Assembly: GCA_030642525.1 (NCBI GenBank)
Contig: DAOWNO010000052.1
Span: 1 to 9,321 of the forward strand
Source of the DNA: Candidatus Aegiribacteria sp.
Lineage (GTDB): Bacteria > Fermentibacterota > Fermentibacteria > Fermentibacterales > JCC-6
Reading direction: 5' to 3'
Length of the DNA stretch: 9,321 bases
The position numbers were made by a program, and so were the translations under genes. How positions within the stretch are numbered: position 1 is the first letter of the stretch; every line of letters begins with the position of its first letter. This document shows, in pieces, positions 1 through 7,111 of the stretch. A model generated the notes under the pieces. The model did not search any database. It saw only the letters and a program-made list of their open reading frames with translations, and was not told the origin of the DNA.

Positions 1-2
1 AC

Positions 3-863
3 ATCACCGTTCCGGAGTTCAGGGATTTCATCAGTATTGCGCTTCATGAAGATGTATCTGAAGGTAAAGTACAGTCCGGAGGAAAGGTTTTCACTGTGAG
101 TGTTGCTCCGGTTTCCGGAACCGACAGAAAAGTATTCACCATCAGAGACGTTACAGAGCTGGAAAATCTCATGCGGATAAAACGGGATTTTGCAGCCAAC
201 TTATCGCATGAGCTTCGTACTCCACTCACTTCTATAAAGGGGTTCTCGGAAACTCTTCTTGAGGAAGCGGATCAAGAAACCAGGGGGCATATCGAAACGA
301 TTCTCAGGAACACCGATCGCCTGATCAGGTTAACCGATGACATCCGAACCCTGTCCGAGCTTGAGCACCCATCGCGGACACTGGATTTCAAACCGGTCAT
401 GATAGAGGATGTCATAAATGATGTTATGGGTATTTTCAAAAAGCAGGCGAATGAGAAAGGACTTCTCCTCAATGTCGAGATCGGTAAGAAACTGCCTCCG
501 GTCAATGCCGACCGTTACAGTGTGGAGCAGGTCCTGGTGAATCTGCTGGAGAACGCGATAAGATATACCTTATCGGGATCTGTCACTGTTAGAACAGACT
601 TCCGGGGAAAATATATCACGATAGTTATAGCAGACACAGGTTCAGGCATCTCACCGGAGCACCTTCCCAGACTGTTCGAGCGGTTCTACGTAGTTGATAG
701 AGCCAGATCCAGGAGCAGGGGTGGAACCGGTCTCGGACTTGCCATAGTAAAGCATATAATGACACTCCACGGAGGTTGGGTAAGGGTCAGCAGTACACCC
801 GGGGAAGGCAGCATGTTCACTGTCGCTTTTCCTGTTCATTACGACCGTGGTGCTGAATCCTGA
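3..863 (+). CDS. phoR: PhoR-type sensor histidine kinase, 5' truncated by window edge
   Basis: This is the C-terminal 286 residues of a membrane-associated sensor kinase. The frame is open to the left edge, so the true start lies outside; GTG 96 is only an internal codon. The first ~50 visible residues look like the end of a PAS domain leading into the typical PhoR junction (TIRDVTELENL). The HisKA phosphoacceptor motif LSHELRTPLTS follows, with His at nt 207-209. The HATPase domain shows the N box (NLLENAIRYT, Asn at nt 552-554), G1 box (DTGSGIS), F box (RLFERFY) and G2 box (GGTGLGLAIV, from nt 720). All catalytic motifs are intact. The PhoR assignment rests on this PAS-HisKA-HATPase order, the conserved motif wording, and the porin-pst-phoU cluster directly downstream. 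Its role would be to phosphorylate a PhoB-type regulator when phosphate is low; no such regulator is in the window, and it may lie upstream. No terminator is visible between this gene and the porin. A different PAS-containing kinase is possible but less likely in this context. Confidence 0.88.
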   Translation: MTVPEFRDFISIALHEDVSEGKVQSGGKVFTVSVAPVSGTDRKVFTIRDVTELENLMRIKRDFAANLSHELRTPLTSIKGFSETLLEEADQETRGHIETILRNTDRLIRLTDDIRTLSELEHPSRTLDFKPVMIEDVINDVMGIFKKQANEKGLLLNVEIGKKLPPVNADRYSVEQVLVNLLENAIRYTLSGSVTVRTDFRGKYITIVIADTGSGISPEHLPRLFERFYVVDRARSRSRGGTGLGLAIVKHIMTLHGGWVRVSSTPGEGSMFTVAFPVHYDRGAES

Positions 864-887
864 CGACAGAATACTGCCGGTAAAATC

Positions 888-936
888 TTAACAATATCTT
901 AACATTTCATACATTACTGATTAACACTCGTTAATG
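888..936 (+). promoter_or_regulatory. Pho-box-like direct repeat array upstream of the porin
   Basis: TTAACA occurs at 888-893, 899-904 and 921-926. A degenerate copy (TACATT) sits at 910-915, exactly in register, so four units are spaced by 11 bp. A further TTAATG at 931-936 is one base out of phase. Direct TTAACA-like hexamers with about 5-bp gaps are the known layout of PhoP boxes in Bacillus, and 11-bp repeats are also the spacing of PhoB half-sites. The array lies 60-107 bases before the porin start, on the coding strand. The copy at 921-926 could act as a -35-like element, with only a weak -10 candidate (TGCCAT, 944-949) 17 bases later. A poor -10 would suit an activator-dependent promoter. 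Binding by a PhoB/PhoP-type regulator is inferred from the repeats and the gene context. Confidence 0.7.
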
Positions 937-994
937 ATTTTCCTGCCATGGTTTTTGAAGTCATGTTCCTAAAACCCAAAAAGGGGGGTCGTTT

Positions 995-2059
995 ATGTTC
1001 AGGTTAATATACCTGCTTGTACTTCTTGTTGTTTCAAGTGCTGTATTCGCGACCGGTGAGTTTTCCACCGGGGGAGCGGAACTGCTGAAATTCAAAGGCT
1101 ATGGAATGGGTAGATTCGATATCTACGGCGAAGAGGATGCTGATCCTGATATGGGTTTCAGCGCTATTGCGGATGTAACATGGATTCCTACTCTTAATGA
1201 CTGGCTGGACGCGAAGATTGAGTTCAAGTTCAAGCCGACAAAGTACGATGGGGGAAGCCATGACAGGAACATCGTTCTATTCCTTGAAGTACTGACTCTC
1301 AATGCTCAGGTAACTGATGGATTTGCCATCACCGCCGGGCAGTTCAAGAGGCCATTTGGTTATAACTACTTCAGATCCGGTTCAAGCATGTTTTTTGCCG
1401 ACAGGGCGATCATGACAGGCATGAGCGGATTCAGTTCATACGGAAAACGCGATATCGGGGTTAATTTCGGATTGGATTTCAATCCTGTGGAAATCGATCT
1501 CGCCGTTACGAATGGAGCCGGTGAAAACAGACCGGAGAACGATTCTCATAAACAGTTTACCGCGAGATTTCAGGTTGATCCGATAGACTGGATAACTCTT
1601 GGTGCAGCTGTCGGCCTCAGTGCAGGCGGCATCGATACCGATACTACGGACACCTGGAATTCGACAGGTATGGATTTCTTCACTAATGGATCGATCAGCA
1701 TGGGTGAGAGTACTGAAATTGACTTCGCCGGTGAGTACATGAGCCTGGGGTATACCGGAGATGCCGGCGAATCCTCCACCACTGAAGGTACAGCGATGTC
1801 GTTTATGGTTGCTCCTGAATTCGGCATGGATGCCAACGTTCTTACCGCGATTCAGCCGTCTGTCAGATACGAGACCACCAGTCCCGCTTACCTTGGAGAT
1901 ACTGATCCGAAGAATGATGAGGATGCTATTGATTTCTGTCTTAATTTTCATACAGGCAGTAAGAACACATTCCAGATAGGTGGACGCAATTATTCTTTCG
2001 AAGATGAAGATATTGAGAGCTACACCGACATGTACATCAACTGGAGAATGAAATTCTAA
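995..2059 (+). CDS. Outer-membrane porin, phosphate-selective O/P-like
   Basis: This is a 354-residue predicted beta-barrel that would let phosphate or other anions cross the outer membrane. It starts with a clear Sec signal peptide (MFRLIYLLVLLVVSSAVFA, cleavage likely after residue 19). The rest alternates polar and aromatic residues in strand-like fashion and ends in a terminal Phe (NWRMKF), the usual C-terminal signature of outer-membrane barrels. Residues about 112-140 contain ITAGQFKRPFGYNYF followed by FFADRAIM, a pattern I recognise from the porin O/P (OprO/OprP) family. The start ATG 995 is well supported by a strong Shine-Dalgarno tract (AAGGGGGG, 981-988) six bases upstream. The Pho-box-like array lies just upstream and pstS just downstream, so phosphate is the likely substrate. 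Specificity cannot be read from the sequence, and other O/P-family members transport pyrophosphate or other solutes. Confidence 0.82.
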   Translation: MFRLIYLLVLLVVSSAVFATGEFSTGGAELLKFKGYGMGRFDIYGEEDADPDMGFSAIADVTWIPTLNDWLDAKIEFKFKPTKYDGGSHDRNIVLFLEVLTLNAQVTDGFAITAGQFKRPFGYNYFRSGSSMFFADRAIMTGMSGFSSYGKRDIGVNFGLDFNPVEIDLAVTNGAGENRPENDSHKQFTARFQVDPIDWITLGAAVGLSAGGIDTDTTDTWNSTGMDFFTNGSISMGESTEIDFAGEYMSLGYTGDAGESSTTEGTAMSFMVAPEFGMDANVLTAIQPSVRYETTSPAYLGDTDPKNDEDAIDFCLNFHTGSKNTFQIGGRNYSFEDEDIESYTDMYINWRMKF

Positions 2060-2078
2060 CCCGTTCCCTTTCGGGTAA

Positions 2079-2122
2079 GGTTGCCCGGTCTGACAAACCT
2101 CCTCAAGTGAGACCGGGCAGCC
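2079..2122 (+). terminator. Strong stem-loop between porin and pstS1 (attenuator, processing or stability element)
   Basis: Positions 2079-2091 pair with 2110-2122 to form a 13-bp stem with one G-T pair (core TGCCCGGTCT / AGACCGGGCA) and an 18-base loop. It begins 19 bases after the porin stop codon. No T-run follows, so it is a poor match to a complete intrinsic terminator. A partial terminator, or a 3' stabiliser that lets porin mRNA outlast pst mRNA, is a reasonable inference. A smaller 5-bp hairpin (2059-2063 with 2072-2076, ACCCG/CGGGT) sits just before it. The loop contains ACCTCCTC, resembling the anti-Shine-Dalgarno end of 16S rRNA. Confidence 0.6.
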
Positions 2123-2171
2123 GTAATAGAAGTAACCACTTATCAAGCAACCGATTGGACAGGTATTAAAA

Positions 2172-3026
2172 ATGCATAAAAATGTAATAACAAGGTTTAT
2201 ACCTTTTGCAGTGCTTGGTCTTCTGACAGTACTTGGAGCCTGCGGTGCGGATTCAGGCAATGACGCAGCACCTGTTGAAGATACTTCTCTGTCCGGAGAG
2301 CTGAATGTTGTCGGATCAACAACTGTTCAGCCGCTGGCAGAAGTTCTTGCCGAGGCTTTCGAAGCTCTTGAGCCAGATGTGATTATCATTGTTCAGGGTG
2401 GTGGAAGCAGCGTGGGTGTCAGATCAGCTGTAGACGGAAATGCTGATATAGGCATGGCTTCCAGGGAGATAAAGCTGTCCGAGCTTCAGGAGAATCCTGA
2501 ACTCAGAATTCATACTGTTGCACGTGACGGTATTGCGATTGTTACTGAACTCGGCGTGACTGTTGACAACCTTTCAAAGGAGCAGATCCAAGGCATCTTT
2601 GCCGGAGAGATAACGAACTGGAATGAAGTAGGAGGAGAAAACCTTGTCATTACAGTGGTTGCTCGTGAGGAAGGGTCAGGTACAAGGGCTGCTTTCGAGG
2701 AATTGATCATGGATGATGCTCTCATTGCGGAAAACGCAATTCTTCAGCCCTCGAATGGTGCCGTAAGGACTTCCATTTCCGTTATTCCAGGAGCAATCGG
2801 CTTTCTTTCATTCGGATATCTCGATGATCAGACCAAATCGCTGGCTGTCAATGGTTTTCTTCCTACAGCGGAATTCGCGGCAACAGGTTCCTATGAGATA
2901 GTAAGGCCACTCAACATGATCACAAATGGAGAACCCGACGGAATAGCCGCTGTATTCCTTGAATTCATAATGAGTGAAGATGGCCAGGCTATCGTTGTCT
3001 CCGAGGGTTACCTGCCGGTCAGATAG
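2172..3026 (+). CDS. pstS: Phosphate ABC transporter substrate-binding lipoprotein (PstS), copy 1
   Basis: This 284-residue phosphate-binding protein delivers phosphate to the PstCAB importer. The N-terminus is a lipoprotein signal peptide with lipobox LGAC, placing the lipidated Cys at residue 24. The mature protein should therefore be membrane-anchored in the periplasm, with a short acidic/polar linker (about 25-42) before the binding fold. Family motifs in order: VVGSTTVQPLAE (46-57), QGGGSSVGV (75-83), ADIGMASRE (91-99), GEITNWNEVGG (145-155), REEGSGTRAAFEE (165-177), SNGAVRT (194-200). The GSTT, GGGSS and GSGTR segments match the phosphate-contacting loops of the PstS family. Start ATG 2172 has a modest ribosome site (GGACAGG near 2157-2163). 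No second Pho-box-like array is evident in the 2060-2171 gap, so transcription probably continues from the porin promoter through the stem-loop. A paralogue follows 37 bases after the stop. Confidence 0.93.
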   Translation: MHKNVITRFIPFAVLGLLTVLGACGADSGNDAAPVEDTSLSGELNVVGSTTVQPLAEVLAEAFEALEPDVIIIVQGGGSSVGVRSAVDGNADIGMASREIKLSELQENPELRIHTVARDGIAIVTELGVTVDNLSKEQIQGIFAGEITNWNEVGGENLVITVVAREEGSGTRAAFEELIMDDALIAENAILQPSNGAVRTSISVIPGAIGFLSFGYLDDQTKSLAVNGFLPTAEFAATGSYEIVRPLNMITNGEPDGIAAVFLEFIMSEDGQAIVVSEGYLPVR

Positions 3027-3063
3027 CGTTCAGAACCAACCTTGAAATATGAAAGGAACAGAA

Positions 3064-3870
3064 ATGCATTCTATACTAAAAGGATCATCACTATTATTCA
3101 TGCTTGCCATTATTGGCTTTTCAAGCACTGCAGGAGCGACCGACGTAATAGTTGCGGGTTCAACAACAGTACAGCCGCTGGCAGAACTGCTTGCCGAGGG
3201 TTATGAAAGTTTTACTGACGATGTCACAATAATAGTCCAGGGCGGTGGAAGCAGTGTAGGAGTCAAATCCGCTGCGGACGGAACTGCAGATATCGGGATG
3301 GCTTCCAGAGAAGTGAAGACTTCAGAATTTGAAGAAAATCCCGGTCTGGCTGTGCATACAATTGCCCGTGACGGCATTGCTATTGTGGTGCACCCGGGGT
3401 CCGGCGTACATAATCTTTCAGTTGAACAGATCAGAAGTATCTTTTCCGGTGAGATAACGAACTGGAACGAAGTCGGTGGTGAGAATACACCTCTCATCGT
3501 CGTATCCAGGGAAGAAGGATCGGGAACCAGAGCTGCATTTGAAGACATGGTCATGGATGATGAACTGATTTGTCTTGGAGCAATCCTTCAGCCATCAAAC
3601 GGAGCTGTCAGAACTACTGTCAGCATCACACCTTCAAGCATCGCCTACCTGTCATTCGGTTATATGGACGACTCTGTAGCACCCGTGTCTATCGATGGCG
3701 TGGGCCCCACCGTTGCGAATGCTACAAATGGTTCATATCCTGTTGTGAGACCTCTTAACATGATCACTCTCGGACAGCCTTCCGAAGCTGCAGCCGACTG
3801 GCTGGATTTCATACTCGGTGAAGACGGCCAGGCTATCGTTGTCTCCGAAGGTTATCTCCCGGTCAACTGA
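3064..3870 (+). CDS. pstS: Phosphate ABC transporter substrate-binding protein (PstS), copy 2, soluble periplasmic
   Basis: This is a second PstS of 268 residues. By hand alignment it is about two-thirds identical to the upstream copy across ~235 mature residues. All family motifs are kept: AGSTTVQPLAE, QGGGSSVGV, ADIGMASRE, GEITNWNEVGG, REEGSGTRAAFE and SNGAVRT. It differs at the N-terminus: the signal peptide (MHSILKGSSLLFMLA onward) ends STAGA before TDVIVAG and has no lipobox Cys, so it should be cleaved by signal peptidase I and released into the periplasm. I prefer ATG 3064 because AAAGGA (about 3050-3055) lies a suitable distance upstream. The in-frame ATG 3049 would add five residues but has no good ribosome site. 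Both copies look functional. They may serve different affinity ranges or spatial pools, but that is inference. Confidence 0.92.
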   Translation: MHSILKGSSLLFMLAIIGFSSTAGATDVIVAGSTTVQPLAELLAEGYESFTDDVTIIVQGGGSSVGVKSAADGTADIGMASREVKTSEFEENPGLAVHTIARDGIAIVVHPGSGVHNLSVEQIRSIFSGEITNWNEVGGENTPLIVVSREEGSGTRAAFEDMVMDDELICLGAILQPSNGAVRTTVSITPSSIAYLSFGYMDDSVAPVSIDGVGPTVANATNGSYPVVRPLNMITLGQPSEAAADWLDFILGEDGQAIVVSEGYLPVN

Positions 3871-3889
3871 ACCAGGGAGAACGGCAGAA

Positions 3890-4786
3890 GTGACCGGTAA
3901 ACAAAGGCTTGAGTCGGTAGTAAAGTACATTTTACTTTTCTCGGCTCTGATGTCAATCCTGATCGTGGTGATGATAGGTATCTTCACTTTCAGGGAAGCT
4001 ATCCCGGCTTTCAGGGATATCGGTATCATCAAGCTCCTGACCGGGACGGTATGGCGTCCCGGCCAGGGCCAGTATGGTATTCTCGCAATGATCGCGGGTT
4101 CCGGTCTCGTCACCCTTGGTGCGGTCGTCATTGGTGTTCCGCTGGCTCTTGGCTGCGCGATATTCCTTTCCGAGATAGCTCCTCCAGCGGTGAGATCGAT
4201 TGTCAGACCTTCAATTGAACTGCTTGCAGGGATTCCATCTGTCGTTTACGGGCTTTTCGGAATGGTGGTCATCGTTCCGCTGGTGAGAAATATCGATGTG
4301 CCGGGCAATACCGGTTTTGGCCTTCTGTCAGCTTCTATCGTGCTTGCAGTAATGATACTGCCGACCATATCGAGTGTGTCTGAATACGCCATAAGGAGCG
4401 TTCCAAAGCGGTTCAGGGAAGGTTCGCTCGCGTTGGGAGCGACGAAGTGGGAAACGTTGACAAAGGTTATACTCCCCGGTGCGAAATCCGGAGTAATGTC
4501 CGCGATTATTCTTGGTCTTGGCCGAGCGCTCGGTGAGACAATCGCCATGATAATGGTGATAGGAAATTCCGTGATAATACCGTTTGCGTCATCAGATAAC
4601 CCGCTCTCCATCTTTCTCAGCAGGGCAAGAACACTGACCGGCAATATTGCTGTCGAGATAAATTATGCTACAGGATTGCATGAGAGCGCCCTCTTTGCTA
4701 CAGGAGTAGTTCTATTCGCTCTTATCATGATAATGAACAGCTCCGCACGGATGCTGATAGGCCGCGGGAAATGGGAGAAGAAGTGA
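3890..4786 (+). CDS. pstC: Phosphate ABC transporter permease PstC
   Basis: This is one of the two inner-membrane permease subunits of the Pst phosphate importer, 298 residues when started at GTG 3890. That start has AGGGAG (3874-3879) ten bases upstream and lies 19 bases after the pstS2 stop. The frame is open further upstream to GTG 3818, but that would overlap the conserved end of pstS2 and add 24 non-family residues. A first membrane segment (about residues 13-34) is followed by the periplasmic stretch with LTGTVWRPGQGQYGI. A long hydrophobic segment comes next (about 64-94), then ELLAGIPSVVYGLFG, typical of PstC/PstA. The EAA loop that docks on the ATPase is EGSLALGATKWETLTKVILP (about 177-196). 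GRALGETIAMIMVIGNS follows, and the final membrane segment lies near the C-terminus. The stop overlaps the pstA start (GTGA), indicating translational coupling. Confidence 0.95.
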   Translation: MTGKQRLESVVKYILLFSALMSILIVVMIGIFTFREAIPAFRDIGIIKLLTGTVWRPGQGQYGILAMIAGSGLVTLGAVVIGVPLALGCAIFLSEIAPPAVRSIVRPSIELLAGIPSVVYGLFGMVVIVPLVRNIDVPGNTGFGLLSASIVLAVMILPTISSVSEYAIRSVPKRFREGSLALGATKWETLTKVILPGAKSGVMSAIILGLGRALGETIAMIMVIGNSVIIPFASSDNPLSIFLSRARTLTGNIAVEINYATGLHESALFATGVVLFALIMIMNSSARMLIGRGKWEKK

Positions 4787-5649
4787 ACCGGCTGCAACTG
4801 AGAAAACTGCAACAGACGGGAGCATTCTCTCTTTTATGGTTTGCAGGGGCAGTAAGTGTACTGATTATGGTCTTCGTTGTTGGATATGTGATAATGACAG
4901 GTTTTTCGCACTTGACTCTTGATTTCTTCATTACTCCTCCAAGAGGAGGCCTTTCCGGAGAGGGCGGTATATCATCGACGATCATAGCAACCGTCTATCT
5001 GGTTATCTGTACTCTTATTATAGCGACACCTCTGGGTATCGGCGCCGGTGTATTTCTTGTCGAGTACGCTGATAACTTGAAGAGCAGCATTATTAAAAAA
5101 TTCGTAGCGTTAGCCAGGTACGGCGTAGAAACTCTGGCTGGAGTGCCTTCAATCATATTCGGTCTGTTCGGTTACGCGTTGTTCGTGACCGCCATGCATT
5201 TCGGCTTCTCAATACTCTCCGCAGCGCTCGCGGGTTCATGTCTCGTGATTCCGGTAATCATAAGAACTACCGAGGAAGCTTTAAAAGCCGTTCCGGATTC
5301 ATACCGTCAGGCTTCACTTGCAATGGGAGCATCCAGATGGGAAACTATCCGGAAGGTTGTACTTCCCTCAGCGGTGAACGGGATATCAACCGGACTGATA
5401 CTGAGTGCCGGAAGGATAGTCAGTGAGACCGCCATTTTCTATGTGACACTTGGAGGAAGTTACCGAACACCTACATCCATAATGTCCAGCGGCAGAACCA
5501 TGGCGCTTCATGTCTACTACCTTGCAATGGAGACCCGCGCATTTGACAAGGCAATGGCCACAGGAGCTGTTCTTGTGGTTCTTATCATCATTATCAATCT
5601 TGTGATCAATATGATATCCAGGCGGTTATCCGCCAAAACCGGGAGTTAG
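4783..5649 (+). CDS. pstA: Phosphate ABC transporter permease PstA
   Basis: This second permease subunit pairs with PstC to form the phosphate channel. It has 288 residues from GTG 4783, which overlaps the pstC stop in a GTGA junction and has GGGAG five bases upstream. The in-frame ATG 4771 is an alternative adding four residues. Visible landmarks are a first membrane helix near residues 15-40, then FFITPPRGGLSGEGGIS, a PstA hallmark in the following periplasmic region. TPLGIGAGVFLVEYA comes next, then TLAGVPSIIFGLFGYALF. The EAA loop is QASLAMGASRWETIRKVVLP (about 176-195), and GRIVSETAIFYVTLGGSYRTP follows. A strongly hydrophobic terminal helix (VLVVLIIIINLVINMI) precedes a basic tail. Length and order fit the family. 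It ends three bases before the pstB start. Confidence 0.95.
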   Translation: MNRLQLRKLQQTGAFSLLWFAGAVSVLIMVFVVGYVIMTGFSHLTLDFFITPPRGGLSGEGGISSTIIATVYLVICTLIIATPLGIGAGVFLVEYADNLKSSIIKKFVALARYGVETLAGVPSIIFGLFGYALFVTAMHFGFSILSAALAGSCLVIPVIIRTTEEALKAVPDSYRQASLAMGASRWETIRKVVLPSAVNGISTGLILSAGRIVSETAIFYVTLGGSYRTPTSIMSSGRTMALHVYYLAMETRAFDKAMATGAVLVVLIIIINLVINMISRRLSAKTGS

Positions 5650-5652
5650 TGA

Positions 5653-6423
5653 ATGATGACTGAAGCGAGAATGAGAACGAAAGACTACAATCTGTACTAT
5701 GGGAACTTCAGGGCTCTCACTGATATTACTGTCAAGATTCCGGTAAACAAAATCACCGCTATCATTGGTCCATCCGGCTGCGGAAAGAGTTCCCTGCTCC
5801 GGAGTTTTAACAGAATGAATGAACTCATTCCCGGAGTAAGGACAACGGGAAACGTTTTCCTCGACGGTGAGAATATATTCGTCAAGGATGTGGTTGAACT
5901 GAGGAAAAAGATCGGGATGGTGTTTCAGCGTCCCAATCCCTTCCCGAAATCGGTATACGATAACGTTGCGTACGGTCCGAGGATACACGGAATCAGGGAC
6001 AGGAACACACTTGCTGAAATAGTTGAAACAAGTCTGAAATCAGCAGCTCTCTGGGACGAAGTAAAGGATAACCTGGGCAAGTCCGGTCTTGCTCTCTCGG
6101 GAGGTCAGCAGCAGAGACTATGCATAGCAAGGGCTCTTGCCATTGAACCGGAAGTTATTCTGATGGATGAACCCGCTTCTGCTCTGGATCCCGTGGCCAC
6201 ACTGAGAATTGAAGAACTGATGGAGAAACTGAAACAGAAGTACACAATAGTAATTGTAACGCACAACATGCAGCAGGCTGCACGAGTATCTGATTTCACG
6301 GCGTTCATGCTTACCGACGAAGAGAGATCAGGTAATATGATCGAGTTCGGTTCAACTACAGACATTTTCACGAATCCGGTAAACTCACAGACAGAGGATT
6401 ACATTTCCGGCAGGTTCGGCTGA
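5653..6423 (+). CDS. pstB: Phosphate ABC transporter ATP-binding protein PstB
   Basis: This cytoplasmic ATPase powers phosphate import through PstCA; 256 residues matches the family length. Motifs are complete: Walker A GPSGCGKS (39-46), Q-loop in MVFQRPNPFPKSVYDNVAYG (Gln 92), ABC signature LSGGQQQRL (148-156), Walker B VILMDE (168-173), D-loop SALD (176-179) and switch His 204 in VTHNMQQAARVSD. The FQRPNPFP segment and the FNRMN stretch after Walker A (52-56) are characteristic of PstB rather than of generic ABC ATPases. The C-terminus reads FTNPVNSQTEDYISGRFG, also typical. Start ATG 5653 has GGGAG (5641-5645) seven bases upstream, inside the end of pstA; the adjacent ATG 5656 is also possible. 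Its TGA overlaps an ATG (TGATG) that opens a 12-codon mini-ORF running into the start of phoU. Confidence 0.97.
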   Translation: MMTEARMRTKDYNLYYGNFRALTDITVKIPVNKITAIIGPSGCGKSSLLRSFNRMNELIPGVRTTGNVFLDGENIFVKDVVELRKKIGMVFQRPNPFPKSVYDNVAYGPRIHGIRDRNTLAEIVETSLKSAALWDEVKDNLGKSGLALSGGQQQRLCIARALAIEPEVILMDEPASALDPVATLRIEELMEKLKQKYTIVIVTHNMQQAARVSDFTAFMLTDEERSGNMIEFGSTTDIFTNPVNSQTEDYISGRFG

Positions 6424-6454
6424 TGAAAACAGCACAGATTGAAGAGGAAAAACC

Positions 6455-7111
6455 ATGTTGATCAGAGAGACATATGAAGCTGAATTGGACAGCATCAGGG
6501 AAGCCCTTATGCGTCTTTCCCGAATGGCTGAGATTTCAGTTATGGAATCCGTGCGGATTCTAAAGAACAGGCTTTTCGAAGAGGGAGAAAAACTGATCCA
6601 GGGCGATAAGGTGATCAACAGGAAATGCCTTGAAATTGAGGAAGCCTGTCTTAACATTATAGCAACCCAGCAGCCGGTAGCGGGAGATCTTCGTTTCATT
6701 TTCGCTGGAATGCAGATAGCAATGGAACTGGAAAGAATTGCTGATTACGCAAAAGGAATTGCGGCCATCAATATGAGAATTTCTCCCGGAGAGCATGTAA
6801 AACCACTTATTGATATACCCAGGATGTCTGATAAAGCATGTGAAATGCTTCGGAAAGCAATTGATGCTTTTCTTAACAAGGATATCGCAGCTATAGAGGA
6901 AATTCCTCCTATGGATGTCGAAATCGATCTGCTGTACGAACAGGTTTACAGAGAACTCCTGACTCATGTGATGCAGAGACCTGAGATAATAAACGACGCA
7001 ATGATGCTGACATTTGTCGCTCACAACCTGGAAAGGGTCGGAGACAGAGTAGTCAATATCTGCGAGCGTGTTGTCTATCTCTGTACCGGTGAAGTGGTTG
7101 ACCTGGGCTGA
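6455..7111 (+). CDS. phoU: Phosphate signalling/transport regulator PhoU
   Basis: PhoU is a cytoplasmic helical protein that links Pst transporter state to PhoR and keeps the Pho regulon off when phosphate is plentiful. This one has 218 residues, close to the usual ~220-240. It shows the expected tandem repeat of two three-helix bundles. The first contains ATQQPVAGDLR (70-80) and the metal-cluster motif ELERIADYAKGIA (91-103). The second contains its counterpart NLERVGDRVVNICERV (191-206). Both E-x-x-x-D signatures are intact. Start ATG 6455 has AGAGGAAA eight or so bases upstream. It is the last gene of the + strand cluster and ends 79 bases before a GC-rich hairpin. Cluster order pstS-C-A-B-phoU is the classical arrangement. 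Confidence 0.96.
   Translation: MLIRETYEAELDSIREALMRLSRMAEISVMESVRILKNRLFEEGEKLIQGDKVINRKCLEIEEACLNIIATQQPVAGDLRFIFAGMQIAMELERIADYAKGIAAINMRISPGEHVKPLIDIPRMSDKACEMLRKAIDAFLNKDIAAIEEIPPMDVEIDLLYEQVYRELLTHVMQRPEIINDAMMLTFVAHNLERVGDRVVNICERVVYLCTGEVVDLG

Noticed and set aside
1436..2260. A 274-codon open frame on the minus strand across the 3' half of the porin and the start of pstS1
   Set aside because: It lies antisense to two well-supported genes with their own signals, has no recognisable domain, and crosses the intergenic stem-loop. It looks like a shadow of the codon bias of the + strand genes.
3049..3063. ATG 3049 as the start of the second PstS
   Set aside because: No convincing ribosome site precedes it, whereas the purine-rich sequence between 3049 and 3064 serves ATG 3064 well. 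The difference is only five residues.
3818..3889. An upstream GTG that would lengthen PstC by 24 residues
   Set aside because: The extension overlaps the conserved C-terminal codons of pstS2, is unlike PstC N-termini, and GTG 3890 has a ribosome site between the two genes.
6560..7024. A 154-codon minus-strand open frame inside phoU
   Set aside because: It is fully contained in phoU on the opposite strand, with no family motifs or ribosome site.
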